From Anoplopoma fimbria (lineage: Eukaryota; Chordata; Actinopteri; Perciformes; Anoplopomatidae): 64,000 nucleotides of DNA. A program made the translations under genes and the position numbers. The notes below the pieces were generated by a model. That model saw nothing but the letters and a program-made list of their open reading frames with translations. It was not told the DNA's origin and did not search any database. Below, piece after piece: positions 47,463 to 62,980 of this stretch (position 1 is its first letter; every line of letters starts with the position of its first letter). The stretch spans positions 2,157,850 through 2,221,849 of the forward strand of contig NC_072455.1 of assembly GCF_027596085.1 (NCBI RefSeq), written 5' to 3'.

Positions 47463-48206
47463 AGTATTGGCATTTTAGTGTAAAAGATGATTTGAAAAAT
47501 AGAAAAACATTCATGATGAATCAGTGGAAATAACCCACTATGTGACTGCAGTGAACTTCCTTGTAAATGTTTATAAAAACACTTTGCATGTTGAGATTGC
47601 ATCTTTTTTTCCCGTCCCAGTGATGGATGACCTTCTCCGTCGGAGTTACTTCCTGTGCCGTTCTGAAGTCGTTAGGGCCGAGCTTGATTTTTCTAAAAAC
47701 ATATCTCTGATTTGTGTGGTATCAGCAGTCGGACTGAGCGTTTACGTCATGGAGGGGGTGAAGTGAGTTTAGGAGGCAGAGCGGTGTTTACTGGCTGCTT
47801 AATGGGAGATAATGGAGGTCTGATTGTAACGATGTGAAAACGTAAAAGAAAGCTGATGACAGAGATCATATCAGCTGGGAAAAACCACAACGCTGCTCTC
47901 ATACTTCACCAATCTTACCCTCATTCCCTCCATTTCCATCCTCACCTCCTTCTCCTTCTCCTTCTCCTTGCTCTCTTTTACTTTTCATGTGTTTCAGTTT
48001 TCTGTATTTTTCTTTCTGCATGTTTTCTTCTGACTCTTCTTTTATTCTCCTTTCTCTCCATCTTTCTTCCTCATTACCTTCATCTCCTCTTCCCTTCCCT
48101 CTCTTCCTTCCTCCCTCGTCATCATCTTTCCTTGCTTCCTTTCCTCTGTCTCTTTCTTTACATTGCTTTTTTCCTTTCTGACTTCCTTTCTGTTTCTGTC
48201 TGTCTG

Positions 48207-48278
<72 letters not shown>

Positions 48279-48280
48279 TC
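48207..48280. repeat. TTTC microsatellite
   Basis: About 18 CTTT units inside a longer pyrimidine-rich region (47930-48630). Confidence 0.95.
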
Positions 48281-48638
48281 GATTGTTTTTGTCCAGCATT
48301 CATTTTATTTAAGTGTAGTTTAATCTTCTCCTTTCCTTTTTCTTCCTTTTCTCTATTCTCTTCTTCATTGTTTCTCTTTATTGCTATCTCTTCCTCATCC
48401 TTCCTTCCTTCCTCCTGATCTTTCTCTTCTCTCCCACTTTTATTTTTTCTTTCTTAATTGCAAGTATTTTCTTTTCTATATCTTCTTTCTCTCTTCTCCT
48501 TTGTGTCCATTTCTTTCTACTGATTTCATTCACTCTCAATCTTTTTCATCTTGTCTTCCTCTCCTCTCTCTCCTTCCTCGCTTCCTTCTCCTCACCTGTC
48601 ATCCCTCCCTCTTTTTCCTCTTCCTCACTAACGTTAAA

Positions 48639-49760
48639 ATGTAACGTTACATCGTAACGTAACAATCATAACAACGTAATGTTACAGCGTAAAGTGACGT
48701 AACAATGTAACATAACGTAACAACTGTAACGTAACAAACTATAAGAATATAACGTTACAACATAAAAGACGGTAACAACGTAACGTAACAACGTAACGTA
48801 ACAACGTAACAATGTAACAATGTAACAACGTAACAATGTAATGTAACAACGTAACGTAACAACGTAACGTAACAATGCAACGTAACAATGTAACAACGTA
48901 TAACGTAACAACAACGTAACAACGTAACAACGTAACAATGTAACAACCTAACAACGTAACAACGTAACAATGTAACAATGTAACAACGTAACAATGTAAC
49001 AACGTAACAATGTAACAATGTAACAACGTAACAACGTAACAATGTAACAACAACGTAACAATGTAACGTAACAATGTAACAATGTAACAACAATGTAACA
49101 ATGTAACAACAATGTAACAACAATGTAACAACGTAACAATGTAACAACAACAATGTAACCTAACAATGTAACAACAACAACGTAACAACAATGTAACGTA
49201 ACAAAACGTAACAACAATGTAAACAATGTAACAACGTAACAATGTAACAATAAACAAACAATGTAACAACAATGTACAACATAACATATGTAACGTAACA
49301 ATGTAACAACGTAACAATGTAATGTAACAATGTAACAATGTAACATAACAACGTAACGTAACAATGTAACGTAACAATGTAACATAACAACGTAATGTAA
49401 CAAACTATAACAATGTAAAACAATGTAACATACAATGTAACATAACAACATAACGTAACAATGTAACAACGTAACAATGTAACGTAACAATGTAATGTAA
49501 CAATGTAACCTAACAATGTAACGTAACAATGTAACCTAACATAACAACAATGTAACGTAACAATAACAACAATGTAACATAACAATGTAATGTAACAATG
49601 TAACCTAACAATGTAACGTAACAATGTAATGTAACAATGTAACCTAACAATGTAACGTAACAATGTAACGTAACAATGTAACGTAACAATGTAACAATGT
49701 AACATAACAACGTAACGTAACAATGTAACGTAACAATGTAACATAACAACGTAAGGTAAC
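48639..49760. repeat. AACGTAAC/AACAATGT array
   Basis: About 1.1 kb of 8-11-base units GTAACAACG and GTAACAATG. It is open on the minus strand in several frames only because of its composition. Confidence 0.93.
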
Positions 49761-50436
<676 letters not shown>

Positions 50437-50839
50437 TTAAATGAGATATTGAAACAGAGACATCCTCGTGTCTGTTCGTGACTGATGAGAGCTGAAAATA
50501 GGATTTGTCTTTGAAACAGAGGAGGACGGCTGTAAGCCCGTTAAGACGACTGAAGAGCCCATTTCACACCGAGGAGATGGAAGTCGGTGTGAAACCATCG
50601 ACGGAGGGTTTCGCTTTGACAATTACGGAGATTAAAACAAGGTGCAGATTTAACGCTGCTGTTTCTCCACACTGTAAAAAATAAAAAAAGCTCCAGAGTG
50701 GGTGAAATGTGGAAACGATGGTGGATGAAGTATCCAGAACTTTAACTTAAGTAAAAGTACTAATATCACACTGAAAATACTACACCAGGAGTTAAAGTCC
50801 TGCACTCAAAACCTTACTAAAGTAAAATATAATGCAAGT

Positions 50840-51072
50840 ACATGATGTAGTGGAGTAAAAAGTACAATATTACCTCTGATATGTAGTAAAAAGTACAATA
50901 TTACCTCTGATATGTAGTAAAAAGTACAATATTACCTCTGATATGTAGTAAAAAGTACAATATTACCTCTGATATGTAGTAAAAAGTACAATATTACCTC
51001 TGATATGTAGTAAAAACAATATTACCTACAATATTACCTCTGATATGTAGTAAAAAGTACAATATTACCTCT
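50840..51072. repeat. 31-bp tandem repeat
   Basis: About seven near-identical copies of a 31-bp unit (AGTACAATATTACCTCTGAT plus ATGTAGTAAAA), one with a deletion near 51015. It has grown inside an AAAAGTAC-type repeat. Confidence 0.93.
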
Positions 51073-51306
51073 GATGGTCTGGTTTACTGATGGAGGTCTT
51101 GTAGAGGATCAGGACTAAACTGAGACTGGTTCAGGACCAGTTAAAAGTTCTTCACAGTAACTTGCAGTACAAGTTCTTCAGTATTAGTACTTAAAGACAA
51201 AGACTCCATGTCAAACATAGAAAACGAAGGATGAGCCCTTAAAGTGATTAAAACACAGAAACACTGACTCAAATTACACGTCGACCTTAAAGTTATATTA
51301 AAAAAT

Positions 51307-51448
<142 letters not shown>

Positions 51449-51639
51449 GGCTGCTGTTAAAAGGATTGGGTAGATCTCATTATTACAGCGGAGGGTTTAA
51501 TCATAGTTTTCCACTCTGTAGACGCTAAAAGACACAGAAACTCTTAAAGCTCTCCTCCGGTCATCCTCGGCTCTCTAACACCACTTCCTGTTTCTACCTC
51601 CGTCCTTATTTATGGTGTCGATAGTCTTTATTTCACTCT

Positions 51640-52400
51640 TTTATTTTGTATAATTGTATTAATTTCATTTGTTAGCCAATTTTTAACATTTCTTTCCTTT
51701 TTCTGTTTTTCTTTCTTTCTTATATTTCTTCTGTTTTTTTACTTTCATGTTTATTTCATGTTTCTTTCTTTTCTCTTCTCGGTTTCTTTATTTGTTTTTC
51801 TGAATTTCTTTTGCCATAAATTGTTTCTATTCATTTCTTTCTGTCTATCTGTATTTTTGATGTTTATTCATTGCATTTTTTTCTCACTTTCTTTTTCTTA
51901 CATTATTTGCCCTCCTCTATATTCTTCTTTCATTTTTTGTTTTTTCTTTCTTAAATTTCTCCTTTTTTAACTTTCTTATTTATTTTTATTTCATTTACTG
52001 AAAATGTTCGCCATCCCTTTCTTTCTTAATGCTTTAATTATTTCTTTACTTTATTTTTTTTATTTATTCTTTTCTAAAAAATGTATCTGTAACATTGTTT
52101 TTTTTCATTCACTTCCTTCAGTTTGTCTGTCTTTTTCTTTTTCTTTGTTTTCTTTCTTTTATTTTTTTGCCATTAACTATATCTTTCTTTTTTTATTGTC
52201 TTTTATTAAATTGTCTTTACATTTTCTGAATATGTTTGCCCTCAGCCCAACTTTCTTTCTTTATTTTATTTTCTCCTTAAAGTATTTAATTGTTCTCTCT
52301 AATGATCTTACTTGCTTGCGGAACTATTCAAACATAAAATAAGTTGTCTTTCCTTTTACCTTCTCTTTTCTTTACTCTTTCTCCTCCTCTTTCTAGACGT
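51640..52400. repeat. T-rich/CTTT-rich low-complexity region
   Basis: Long T-rich stretch with scattered TTTCTTTC words; no gene. Confidence 0.8.
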
Positions 52401-53580
52401 CTTATATCTATATATGGACCTCTGAATAGAATCAAATATGAAGTTTATATAAATAAATATGTCTCATATCAGAGGTTCACTTTTTAGAATTATCTTCCAT
52501 ATATGAAGGAAGTCTCACATTTCTGTGGAATTTAATTTCTCACTAAACATCCTGAACATTTTTAAATATATTTATTATATTTTATTTAAAAGATATAAAC
52601 TTCTGTTACTTCTCCTTTCTCATTTTATTAATTTATTTTGTATGTTATATTTCCTTCCTGCCCTTAAATACCCTTGTGTCCATGTGTCTTTTACTTTTGC
52701 TTCCATCCTCCATTGATCACTGTTAATCATTAACACTGATCGACCATCTTTATCTCCCTCCCGTCTCTCCTTTTCTTACATAATTGTATTTGTCTTCCTA
52801 ACTGAAGGAATTCCCCCCCGATCTTTCCTTCCGTCCCTCCCTCCGTCTCCGTCCGTGTCTAATCATTTACACACTTTCCAGGACTCTGCCGGTTAGATTG
52901 GATGAGCGGAGGTGGAATATATGAGCTGAGTTAACTGGCAGCTCTCTAAAGAAAGGAAAAACAAAAAAAAAACATTCCTCTTTTCTTTGAGGAAAAAGAA
53001 AAAAGCAGCTTTAAATTGTCTGTTTGTCTGTTTGACATCCATCATGTGTCACATCTGGGTCCATTCTTTATAACATCTGTCTCTGCTGTGTTAAGTTTTA
53101 AAACGGCCCCGTGAGGCGTTCAAGTGTCAATGAATCATTAACAAGTTCTTTCAGTGATATGATCTTAATTAAAGTTAAACATGTGCAGCAGGACGTTTGA
53201 AACACCAAGAGGTCTCAGTGAGATCTATGAAGTTCAATGGATTATTGTTTTTATTCTAATTATTTGTGCTTTTATTTGTTTTATGCAATTCTGTTTTTAG
53301 TCTCACACTTGACAAATACCATCAAGGTGAACCTGACACCTGGTGAGCACGAAAGTCTTTCCCATAATTATAAAAACTGACAACTGAAGGAAAACAAAAG
53401 GTGAATTAAACTGTTCTAACAAAACCATTTTGCAGTGTTTAATGACGTATCTGTTACTTTACTTACAATCAGCGACTTTAAAGCTTCTACGAGGAACTTT
53501 CATGTTGTGTAGTTTTTGGCGCCCCCTGTGGACAAACGTGGTAGTGTTTCTGAGCACCAGAGTCCCTTTAGAAAACCTTT
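52401..53580. other. Non-genic stretch
   Basis: AT-rich sequence; near 53460-53560 a fragment (AGCTTCTACGAGGAACTTTC, GGCGCCCCCTGTGGACAAAC) resembles a common fish interspersed repeat. Confidence 0.5.
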
Positions 53581-53589
53581 CATTTTACT

Positions 53590-53812
53590 GCAGCAGGGTC
53601 CTCTCTCCTCCTCTCTCCTCCTCTCCTCTTCCCTTCTCCTCCTCCTCCTCCTCCCTCTCCTCTCCTCCTCTCTCCTCTCTCCTCTCCTCCTCTCTCCTCC
53701 TTCCTCCTCTCTCCTCCTCCTCCTCTCTCCTGTTTCCTCCTCTCTCCTATCCTCCTCTCCCCATCCTCTCCTCCTCCCTCTCTTCTCCTCTCCTCCTCCC
53801 TCTCCTCCCTGC
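53590..53812 (+). repeat. TCC/CTCTCC pyrimidine array
   Basis: About 220 bases of CTCCTCTC-type units. Confidence 0.93.
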
Positions 53813-54350
53813 AGGTGGAAGGCTGAAGTGAAGTCAGATCTGGACCGGTCCCGGTCTGGTCTCTCTGGACTGGTCTCTCCTGGACTCTGGTCTCTGCTGG
53901 TCTCTGGTCTCTGGACTCTCCTGCTGGTCCTGGTCTCCTGGACTCTGGTCTCTCCTCTGGACTCTGGTCTCTCCTCTGGTCTCTGGACTCTGGTCTCTGC
54001 TGGACTCTCTGCTGGACTCTGGTCTCTGCTGGTCTCTGGTCTCTGGACTCTCTCTCTGCTCCTCCTGGTCTCCTGCTGGTCTCTGGTCTCTCCACTCTCT
54101 GCTGGTCCTTCTCCTCTCCTCTCTGCTGGAAGGCTGAAGTGAAGTCAGATCTCTGGACTCTGGTCCTGGGACTCTGGTCTCTGCTGGTCTCTGGTCTCTG
54201 CTGGTCTGGTCTCTGCTGGACTCTGGTCCCCGGTGGACTGGTCTCTGCTGGACTCTGGTCTCTGCTGGTCTCTGGTCTCTGCTGGACTCTGGTCTCTGCT
54301 GGACTCTGGTCTCTGCTGGACTCTGGTCTCTGCTGGTCTGAAGGAGTTTC
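53813..54350. repeat. CTGGTCTCTG minisatellite with internal duplication
   Basis: GC-rich 8-12-base units (GGTCTCTGCTGGACTCT). The unique word GGAAGGCTGAAGTGAAGTCA occurs at 53818 and again near 54129, so a block of about 310 bases was duplicated. Confidence 0.9.
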
Positions 54351-55261
54351 TGGTGAACCTTCATGATTTCGTCTGGTTTCACCAAAAATCTGGCAAAACC
54401 TCAAACCGCGATCAGAAAACCTTTTGCGTAATGAGGTCCTGAACGCCACAGCAGTGTTTTGTTTTTTTTGAGGACTCTTTTTGCAAACGTTGAAAATAAC
54501 AACTGCACCTGAATGCACCATGACAATCTCATCAGCTTAAGTAACATTTACATAAATAAAACTCCAACATAACATAAGTTAAGATGAAGCTTTATTGATC
54601 CTCAGAGAGGAAACTGTGTTGATGCAACACAAAGACATAAATAAATAAATAAATAAATACACATAAATAAATAGTAAGAGAAATATAAAACAAAAATAAG
54701 AATCAACAGTGTTCACCAGACTTATATGTAATATATATATATATATATATCTGTTTGACTCTTTTAATATAGAAATATAGTCAAAATCGAATACATAAAA
54801 TGTAATAAAACACATCTTATCACATATTAACATAATATAGTATAATATAGCATTGGTTATATAGTATAAGGTGGAGTGTAGTAATAGTAAAACAAACATT
54901 GTATAATTTATAGCAAAGAACAGCATTATAGTTTTATATAAGTATAGTTTAACAATATTTATAAAAATATTTATACCTTATTTTATTCATTTTTGCAGTC
55001 ATGTCTGAATTTTAACTTTTTAAGGTGGATTTACTGCATTATAATGAATATTTAGGATAAAACTGTAGCTCAAACATAATTCAATTTACTGATTTATTGA
55101 CAAAAAAACCTAAGAACACTTACAGTAATATGACAGCCAATCAGCAACAAGGTGGGGAAATTTCATTAGAATTAGAATTTAGATGAACTTTAAAGTATTT
55201 TAGCTTTGTTCAGCACCGTGTCACTTTCAGCTTTGAGTGTGATTATTATTAAAGATGCAAA

Positions 55262-55263
<2 letters not shown>
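54351..55263. other. Non-genic stretch
   Basis: AT-rich; includes an inverted LINE-tail-like TTTATTGATCCTC at 54586 and an AAAT run near 54635. No gene. Confidence 0.5.

Positions 55264-55352
<89 letters not shown>
55264..55352. repeat. GT microsatellite
   Basis: About 44 GT units. Confidence 0.97.
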
Positions 55353-55354
<2 letters not shown>

Positions 55355-55710
55355 AGAATGTGTGTGTTCATCCTAATGACGCCGCTGCTGAGTCAGCAAA
55401 AACGGAGCATGGAGTGAAGAGGATGAAGGATGGAGATTCGGAGGGTGATGGAGGGGAGAGAAAGGAGGGAGGTAGAAAAGAGAGAAGATGAAGAGGAGGA
55501 GAGAGCAGAGATAGAGGAAGAAAATAAAGACAAAAGATATAAGAGAAATACAAATAAAATATGTAAAATTGATTAAAAGGTAGTGAACATAAAATAAAAA
55601 ATAAAGGAAAAGAGTTTTATTTTTGAAATATTTGCTCATATGCAAGTTATTTCGAAGCGTGTTTTTCTGCAAAATTCATGCTTGAGTGTGTTTTCTTTTG
55701 TATGTCCCAG

Positions 55711-55711
<1 letters not shown>

Positions 55712-55805
<94 letters not shown>
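55712..55805. repeat. GT microsatellite
   Basis: About 47 GT units. Confidence 0.97.
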
Positions 55806-55806
<1 letters not shown>

Positions 55807-55869
55807 ATGGGTGTGTGTGCCAGGCTCATGCCAGCCGGTGTGTGTGTGAATATGTGTGTGTGTGTGTAA

Positions 55870-56000
55870 ACAATAGAGTTGATTAGGCGTTGCGTGGCAG
55901 TGACAGCACTGAGGGGAGATGATTAATGATTCTCTGTTTAATGTGATTAGTCCATTAATACCTCCTGTGATGGCTCCGACCGGCTAACACTGGGGAAAGG
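55870..56000. promoter_or_regulatory. Non-repetitive island, candidate regulatory element
   Basis: Complex sequence between two microsatellites, with TGACAG, GATTAATGATT and CATTAATA homeodomain-type words. Function not shown. Confidence 0.25.
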
Positions 56001-56003
56001 TCA

Positions 56004-56005
<2 letters not shown>

Positions 56006-56088
<83 letters not shown>
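56006..56088. repeat. CA microsatellite
   Basis: About 41 CA units. Confidence 0.97.
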
Positions 56089-56090
<2 letters not shown>

Positions 56091-56407
56091 CGTTGCTGTA
56101 ATGAATCATTAAGGAGGTCAAAGAAAGCAGTGCTGTTGGTTCCTGTTAATTTTTCTCTGTTTAAAAGGAGCTAAATTTGACTCTCTGAGCTTCTCGGTGC
56201 TTTTGTTTACGTTGCTCGCCGTCCATGTTGAGAGCCTGTAGAGGCAACGAAACCCCCCCCGCCCCGAATCTTGTTTTTGTCAAATTAAATGGGTTTTTTT
56301 TTTAAGTCATAATTGAAACTGAGATATGAGTGTGTGTTTGTGTGTGTGTGGCCGCGTTTTAGCCTTCTTTTTGGGACTAAATGCACCTCCGCATAATTTA
56401 AATAGTT

Positions 56408-56447
56408 AAGTTTAGGTTAAGGTTAAGGTTAAGGTTAAGGTTAAGGT
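56408..56447. repeat. GGTTAA hexamer run
   Basis: Six units of AGGTTA, one base different from the vertebrate telomere hexamer. Confidence 0.9.
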
Positions 56448-57351
56448 TAGGCTGGTGCGTTCAGGGTCAGCGTAAATCAACAGGAAATGAATGTAAGTCA
56501 ATGTAATGTCCCCAAAAGTCAAATAACACCACTGTGTGTGTGAGTTAGTAATCGTGTTAGCGTTAGCATATTATTTCTAGCTATAGTCCTTGTTTTAGTA
56601 AATATCTGCATTCAAGAAGTCACTGTCAAGGTGACTGAAGATGCAGTACCACTAATGGCCACTAGATGCTGAACAGAAAATCAATTAGCTCCATAAATCT
56701 ATTGATTAAGTCTGCTGATAATTGATATCTTCCTCATTGTCAACAAATGTCATGAAAAACCGACTCAGCACCGTCCTGCTGACCCATATTCCCACGACAG
56801 CACCAAATGTGCCGCTGTTTACAGTATTTGTGCTAAGCTAAGCTAACAGGCTTCTGGCCTTAGCTCCACATTTAACCAAGATATATGAAAGTGGTGTCAG
56901 TCTTCTGATCAACATTTCTGCCATAAAGTGAACGAGCATATTTGCAATAATGTGGCAAAAGAAACAACATTTTTGTAGGAATCATTTTATCAGCTTCAGT
57001 TCTGTTTTGTTGTTGAACTACTACCTGCTCCGTTTGTTTAAAGAGTTCACATTCTTCCAGGTGAAGTTCCAGCCTTCGCTGTATCCAGAGAAAATCCCCC
57101 TTTTTGGAAATCAAATTGTTTCTTCTTCTTCTCTGGCAGGTGTGAGGAGGAAACACGGCCGCTGTGCCAGTCGTCTCTGTTTACCACCAGAGACACACAG
57201 CCGGTAGTGAGGTCGGTATCAAACCATCAGAGCAGTTTCTTATGTGTATATTTGCATTTGTGTGTCAATTTTTGTGTGTTTATGGAGGAAAAAAAGTGTG
57301 TTTATTGCACAAGTTCAACTAATCAACTGTGAAACTGATCAATAGTTAACA

Positions 57352-57353
<2 letters not shown>

Positions 57354-57418
<65 letters not shown>
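57354..57418. repeat. GT microsatellite
   Basis: About 32 GT units; a second GT array of similar length follows at 57559-57634. Confidence 0.97.
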
Positions 57419-57419
<1 letters not shown>

Positions 57420-57553
57420 TGTGTGAGTGAGAGGGAGAGCGAGTGTTAATCTAACCAGTATAGTTAATATGTTGTTCTCATACTCTATTAGCCACTGTTG
57501 ACAGCTGATGATTGATCTTCTCATCATTTTTTCCTTCAACACCCTGCGGTGAC

Positions 57554-57558
<5 letters not shown>

Positions 57559-57634
<76 letters not shown>
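57559..57634. repeat. GT microsatellite
   Basis: About 38 GT units. Confidence 0.97.
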
Positions 57635-57637
<3 letters not shown>

Positions 57638-57734
57638 AACCCGTCATCATGTCTGTTTTTTTCCCTTTTGCAGTGAGGTTGTTAGTTTTATTCTTTACGC
57701 TGTTAAAGGTACAATAGAGATTGGGATCGTATGG

Positions 57735-57975
57735 AGGTCTGTGAGAAAATGACTCTACTTCTCTCTTGATTTATTCCCTCAGTAAACATTGTAAACATGA
57801 GTTTATGGTCTCAATCTCTAGTTTCAAGTCTTCTTCAATACAGCATGATGTTCATTTAGTAAATGATGCTCCATTTAGAGTCAAACAGACCATAAAGCAG
57901 GGTAACTCCTCCTCTGTCCAAATATGGTCACTTCCTGTTCACTTGTTGCAAAAATCCAAGATTGTAGCGGCCAAA
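57735..57975 (-). mobile_element. CTCF-motif interspersed repeat, copy 8
   Basis: Inverted copy lacking the CTCF-like end but keeping the other end, with an AGGAAGTGACCATATTTGGA block and a TCTTGGATTTTTGCAA remnant. Confidence 0.85.
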
Positions 57976-58980
57976 CTAACTCTCTTTCCTTTTCTTTTTT
58001 CATGCTTCATCCGTCCAAATCCACTTCATACATGTTCTTTACATTCGTTGTTCTGCTAGAACTCTATGGGATTTTCTATCTCAACGGGACATTCCTGGCT
58101 CCATAAAAATCAAGCAAAAGTCCCTCTAAAACCTGTTCTAAAAGAGGTCTTCTGTTCTGCAGCCCTTGTACTTTGAGATAAGACTCACCTGCAGGTTTAG
58201 TTTTTTCTTTCTTTAACCTTCCAGCCCTGCAGTGTTTTATTGAGCTTACCTTCAGCGAGGCCTTGCAGGGTCTTGGGGAAAGCCTTGGCAGCCGAAACAG
58301 AGCCAGTAACTCACTCCAGAGCTCCAACAATGCAGTTAGGACTCAATTATTTTCCCACCTTTGTGGCGTCCCAAAACCTCCCCACCCCCATCCCCCACCC
58401 CCACAGAAACCCTCCACGCCTTCAGAGTCGTTGCCACGTGAACCCGTCCCAAGTTCTCTTGAAAAAAGAAAACGTCACTCCTTCTCAACTCTTATGTCTT
58501 TTAAATATTTCGCCTCCTTCAAAGCAGATCAATCAAATCAAAGGGGGGGGATGGGGGGGGGGGGATATGGCAAGTTGGAAAACCGACAAAGTTTTTTTCG
58601 GCGTCTAACGAAGCCGTTATCTCTATGAGAAGAAGAAAAGTTAAGCTATACGTTAAAGAAAAATGCATATCTGAGGCGATCGCAATTTCAAAGAGTCACT
58701 GGCGCTTATCCAATCACACAGCAGTCAGTCTCCCCCCCCTCCCCCTCCCTCCCCCCTCTCTATTCCCCTTTTTTATTTTATCTAAACCTCTCACACATTC
58801 CCTCGATCCCACTCCTCTTCCTCTTCCTCTTCCTTCTCCTTTTCTCTGAATTACATCCATGTTTTTGCTATCACACTCCCCCTTTTCAAATCTCTCCCTC
58901 CCTCCCTCCCTCCCCCTCCCCTCTTTATCTCTGTTAAAGAGTGTTGATCCCTTCCTCGCTCTAGAAACCTCCGAGCTCCG

Positions 58981-58981
58981 C

Positions 58982-59036
<55 letters not shown>
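58981..59036. repeat. CA microsatellite
   Basis: About 27 CA units. Confidence 0.97.
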
Positions 59037-59040
<4 letters not shown>

Positions 59041-59178
59041 TTTTAATTAATACATAGATTTAAATTGCGATGCCTGTGTGGTGAAGTGATATACACCCCC
59101 GCTAGTTAAAAGTCTTTTTTATTGCTTAATCAATGTTGAAATTAATATGATTTAACTCCCGACCCCTCGTTACACACA

Positions 59179-59286
<108 letters not shown>

Positions 59287-59357
59287 CTGCTAGGTTATTA
59301 ATTATAACACTAATTAACCTACAACTAATGATTTGGCCTCTGTGTCTGTGTGTCTCT

Positions 59358-59360
<3 letters not shown>

Positions 59361-59448
<88 letters not shown>
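59361..59448. repeat. GT microsatellite
   Basis: About 44 GT units. Confidence 0.97.
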
Positions 59449-59453
<5 letters not shown>

Positions 59454-60111
59454 GACAGAGAAGTTATGTGAGTGCTTGCATTTAAGTGTGTGTGTGTGTG
59501 TGTGTGTTGGTGTAAATATATGTTAATTTGATTCCCAGATATGATGGATTATAGCGGCTTACGATAACGACAGTGAAACTTCTCTTCAAAGCTCCGGGGG
59601 TTCGTTTCCGTAATTCCGCTTGGCACTCGGATCAATAAAGTTTTATTTTTTCATTTTTTTTTAAAGAGTCAAAATTTGAAAGCTGAAACCCTCTCGTCCA
59701 AATGCTCTCTCTCTTCCTGTGCCATTTCCTCGTCCCTGTTGATGTTTTATTTATTATTTATTTATTTTGTTGTTTTTAGGAAATGAAAACGGTGGCACCA
59801 CCTGGGACCCCCCCCCCACAAACAACAACAACAACAACAACAACCAGCTTTGGTTGGTTCCATTGAAGGTGTTTTTCACTCTGATTATTTCTCTTTAATG
59901 TTCTCTTCTTAACCAGCTCATGATTTACTCTTTTGCCAAAAACACTGTTGTTACCGCGGTGATCGGTGGGGAACCGGCGCTTTGCTCAAAGGCACTTCAA
60001 AAGTAGTTTTCTAATCAAATGCTCAGCTTTTGATTTGTTATCCAAATTTCCCAGCAGCACTCTCAGGTTTATTTTTTACGTGTATCAAAGATTCAGAGAT
60101 ATGTGTTTTTA

Positions 60112-60410
60112 TAATAACGATAATAACAAAAACAACATATTTAAAAGAATATATATTAATATCAATACTAATAACAACAATAATATTCTGAATAATAATA
60201 ATACTACTAATAATAATAATAGCAATAATAATAATAATAATATTAATAACAACATATTTTTTTATAATAATAATAATATTAATATCAATCACTTATAACA
60301 ACAATAATGTTCTTAACAATAATAATAATAATAATAATAATAAAAGCAATAAAAAATAATAATGCTAATAACAACAACAATATTATGAATAATAATAATA
60401 ATCTTAATTT
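60112..60410. repeat. AAT/AAC-rich array
   Basis: AATAAT runs with AAC interruptions. Confidence 0.9.
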
Positions 60411-60414
60411 GTAT

Positions 60415-60560
60415 AGCACATTAGTTAGCTATACACTAGCACACTAGTGGCTAACATGAGCATGCTAACATGCTCACAATCACAATGCGGCTGAGATGGT
60501 TTAATGTTTACCATCTTAGTTTGCCGTGTTAGCATGCAAGCTAATTAGAGCTAAACACAA
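60415..60560. mobile_element. Fragment of a common fish GCTAACATG repeat
   Basis: CATGCTAACATGCTCACAAT, TTTACCATCTTAGTTTGCCG and GTGTTAGCATGCAAGCTAAT are words I recognise from a widespread teleost repeat. Confidence 0.5.
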
Positions 60561-60936
60561 GCCTGGAAGCTAAACGCTCGTCGTGACCTTTGACCTTGCT
60601 AAATTTAAATGTAATTGATTTGTTCTTCTCTGTTTGCCTTTTTGTTCATTTCCTCTTCGTGTCCTTCATTTGTCCTTTATTTTTCATCCATATTTTTATT
60701 TTTTTCATCTTCATTTTTTTTTTCCTCTTCACTTCTTTTTAACCCATCCTTCCTTCGTTGCCTCCTTCCCTCCTTCCTTCCTTCCTTTCACCCTCCCTTC
60801 CCTCGTCTCCTTGAGCTGCTCCCGCACGTCCTTCGCCTTAAGACTATCGATTTCACACACCTTGTTGAAATTGCGTCAAACACACACTCGCCGTCTCTCT
60901 CCCTCTCTCTTTATTTATGTCTCTCTCTCTCTCTGC

Positions 60937-60937
<1 letters not shown>

Positions 60938-61022
<85 letters not shown>
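60938..61022. repeat. CA microsatellite
   Basis: About 42 CA units preceded by CT runs. Confidence 0.97.
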
Positions 61023-61025
<3 letters not shown>

Positions 61026-61140
61026 AGCGGCGCGGTGTGACAGCCAGGCTGACAATAGGTGGCTGTCACAGTGATTGATGGCACTGATTATATGTTAATA
61101 ATGAAATAAACATTAAAAAACACATTCAATGAAGCTCCCC
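61023..61140. promoter_or_regulatory. Candidate enhancer with TALE-homeodomain-type sites
   Basis: A perfect 11-base inverted repeat TGTGACAGCCA (61036-61046) / TGGCTGTCACA (61060-61070), then TGATTGAT at 61072-61079. These are MEIS-type and PBX/HOX-type words. Wedged between a CA array and a GATA array. Confidence 0.3.
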
Positions 61141-61157
61141 ATTAATGAACCAACCAC

Positions 61158-61735
<578 letters not shown>

Positions 61736-61739
61736 GTCT

Positions 61740-62980
<1,241 letters not shown>

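Noticed and set aside
47524..47766. 80-codon plus-strand frame (MDDLLRRSYFLCRSEVVRAE)
   Set aside because: It has some complexity but no recognised homology, no splice signals and no neighbouring exons; kept as unsupported.
53580..54521. 313-codon open frame on the minus strand rich in RDQSPAET
   Set aside because: Composed of the CTGGTCTCTG minisatellite read in antisense; all residues come from repeat units.
56408..56447. Interstitial telomere sequence
   Set aside because: Units are GGTTAA, not GGGTTA, and only about six long; more likely an ordinary simple repeat.
57766..58059. 97-codon frame starting [15 protein letters not shown]
   Set aside because: The first half is repeat copy 8; an identical peptide occurs at copy 2.
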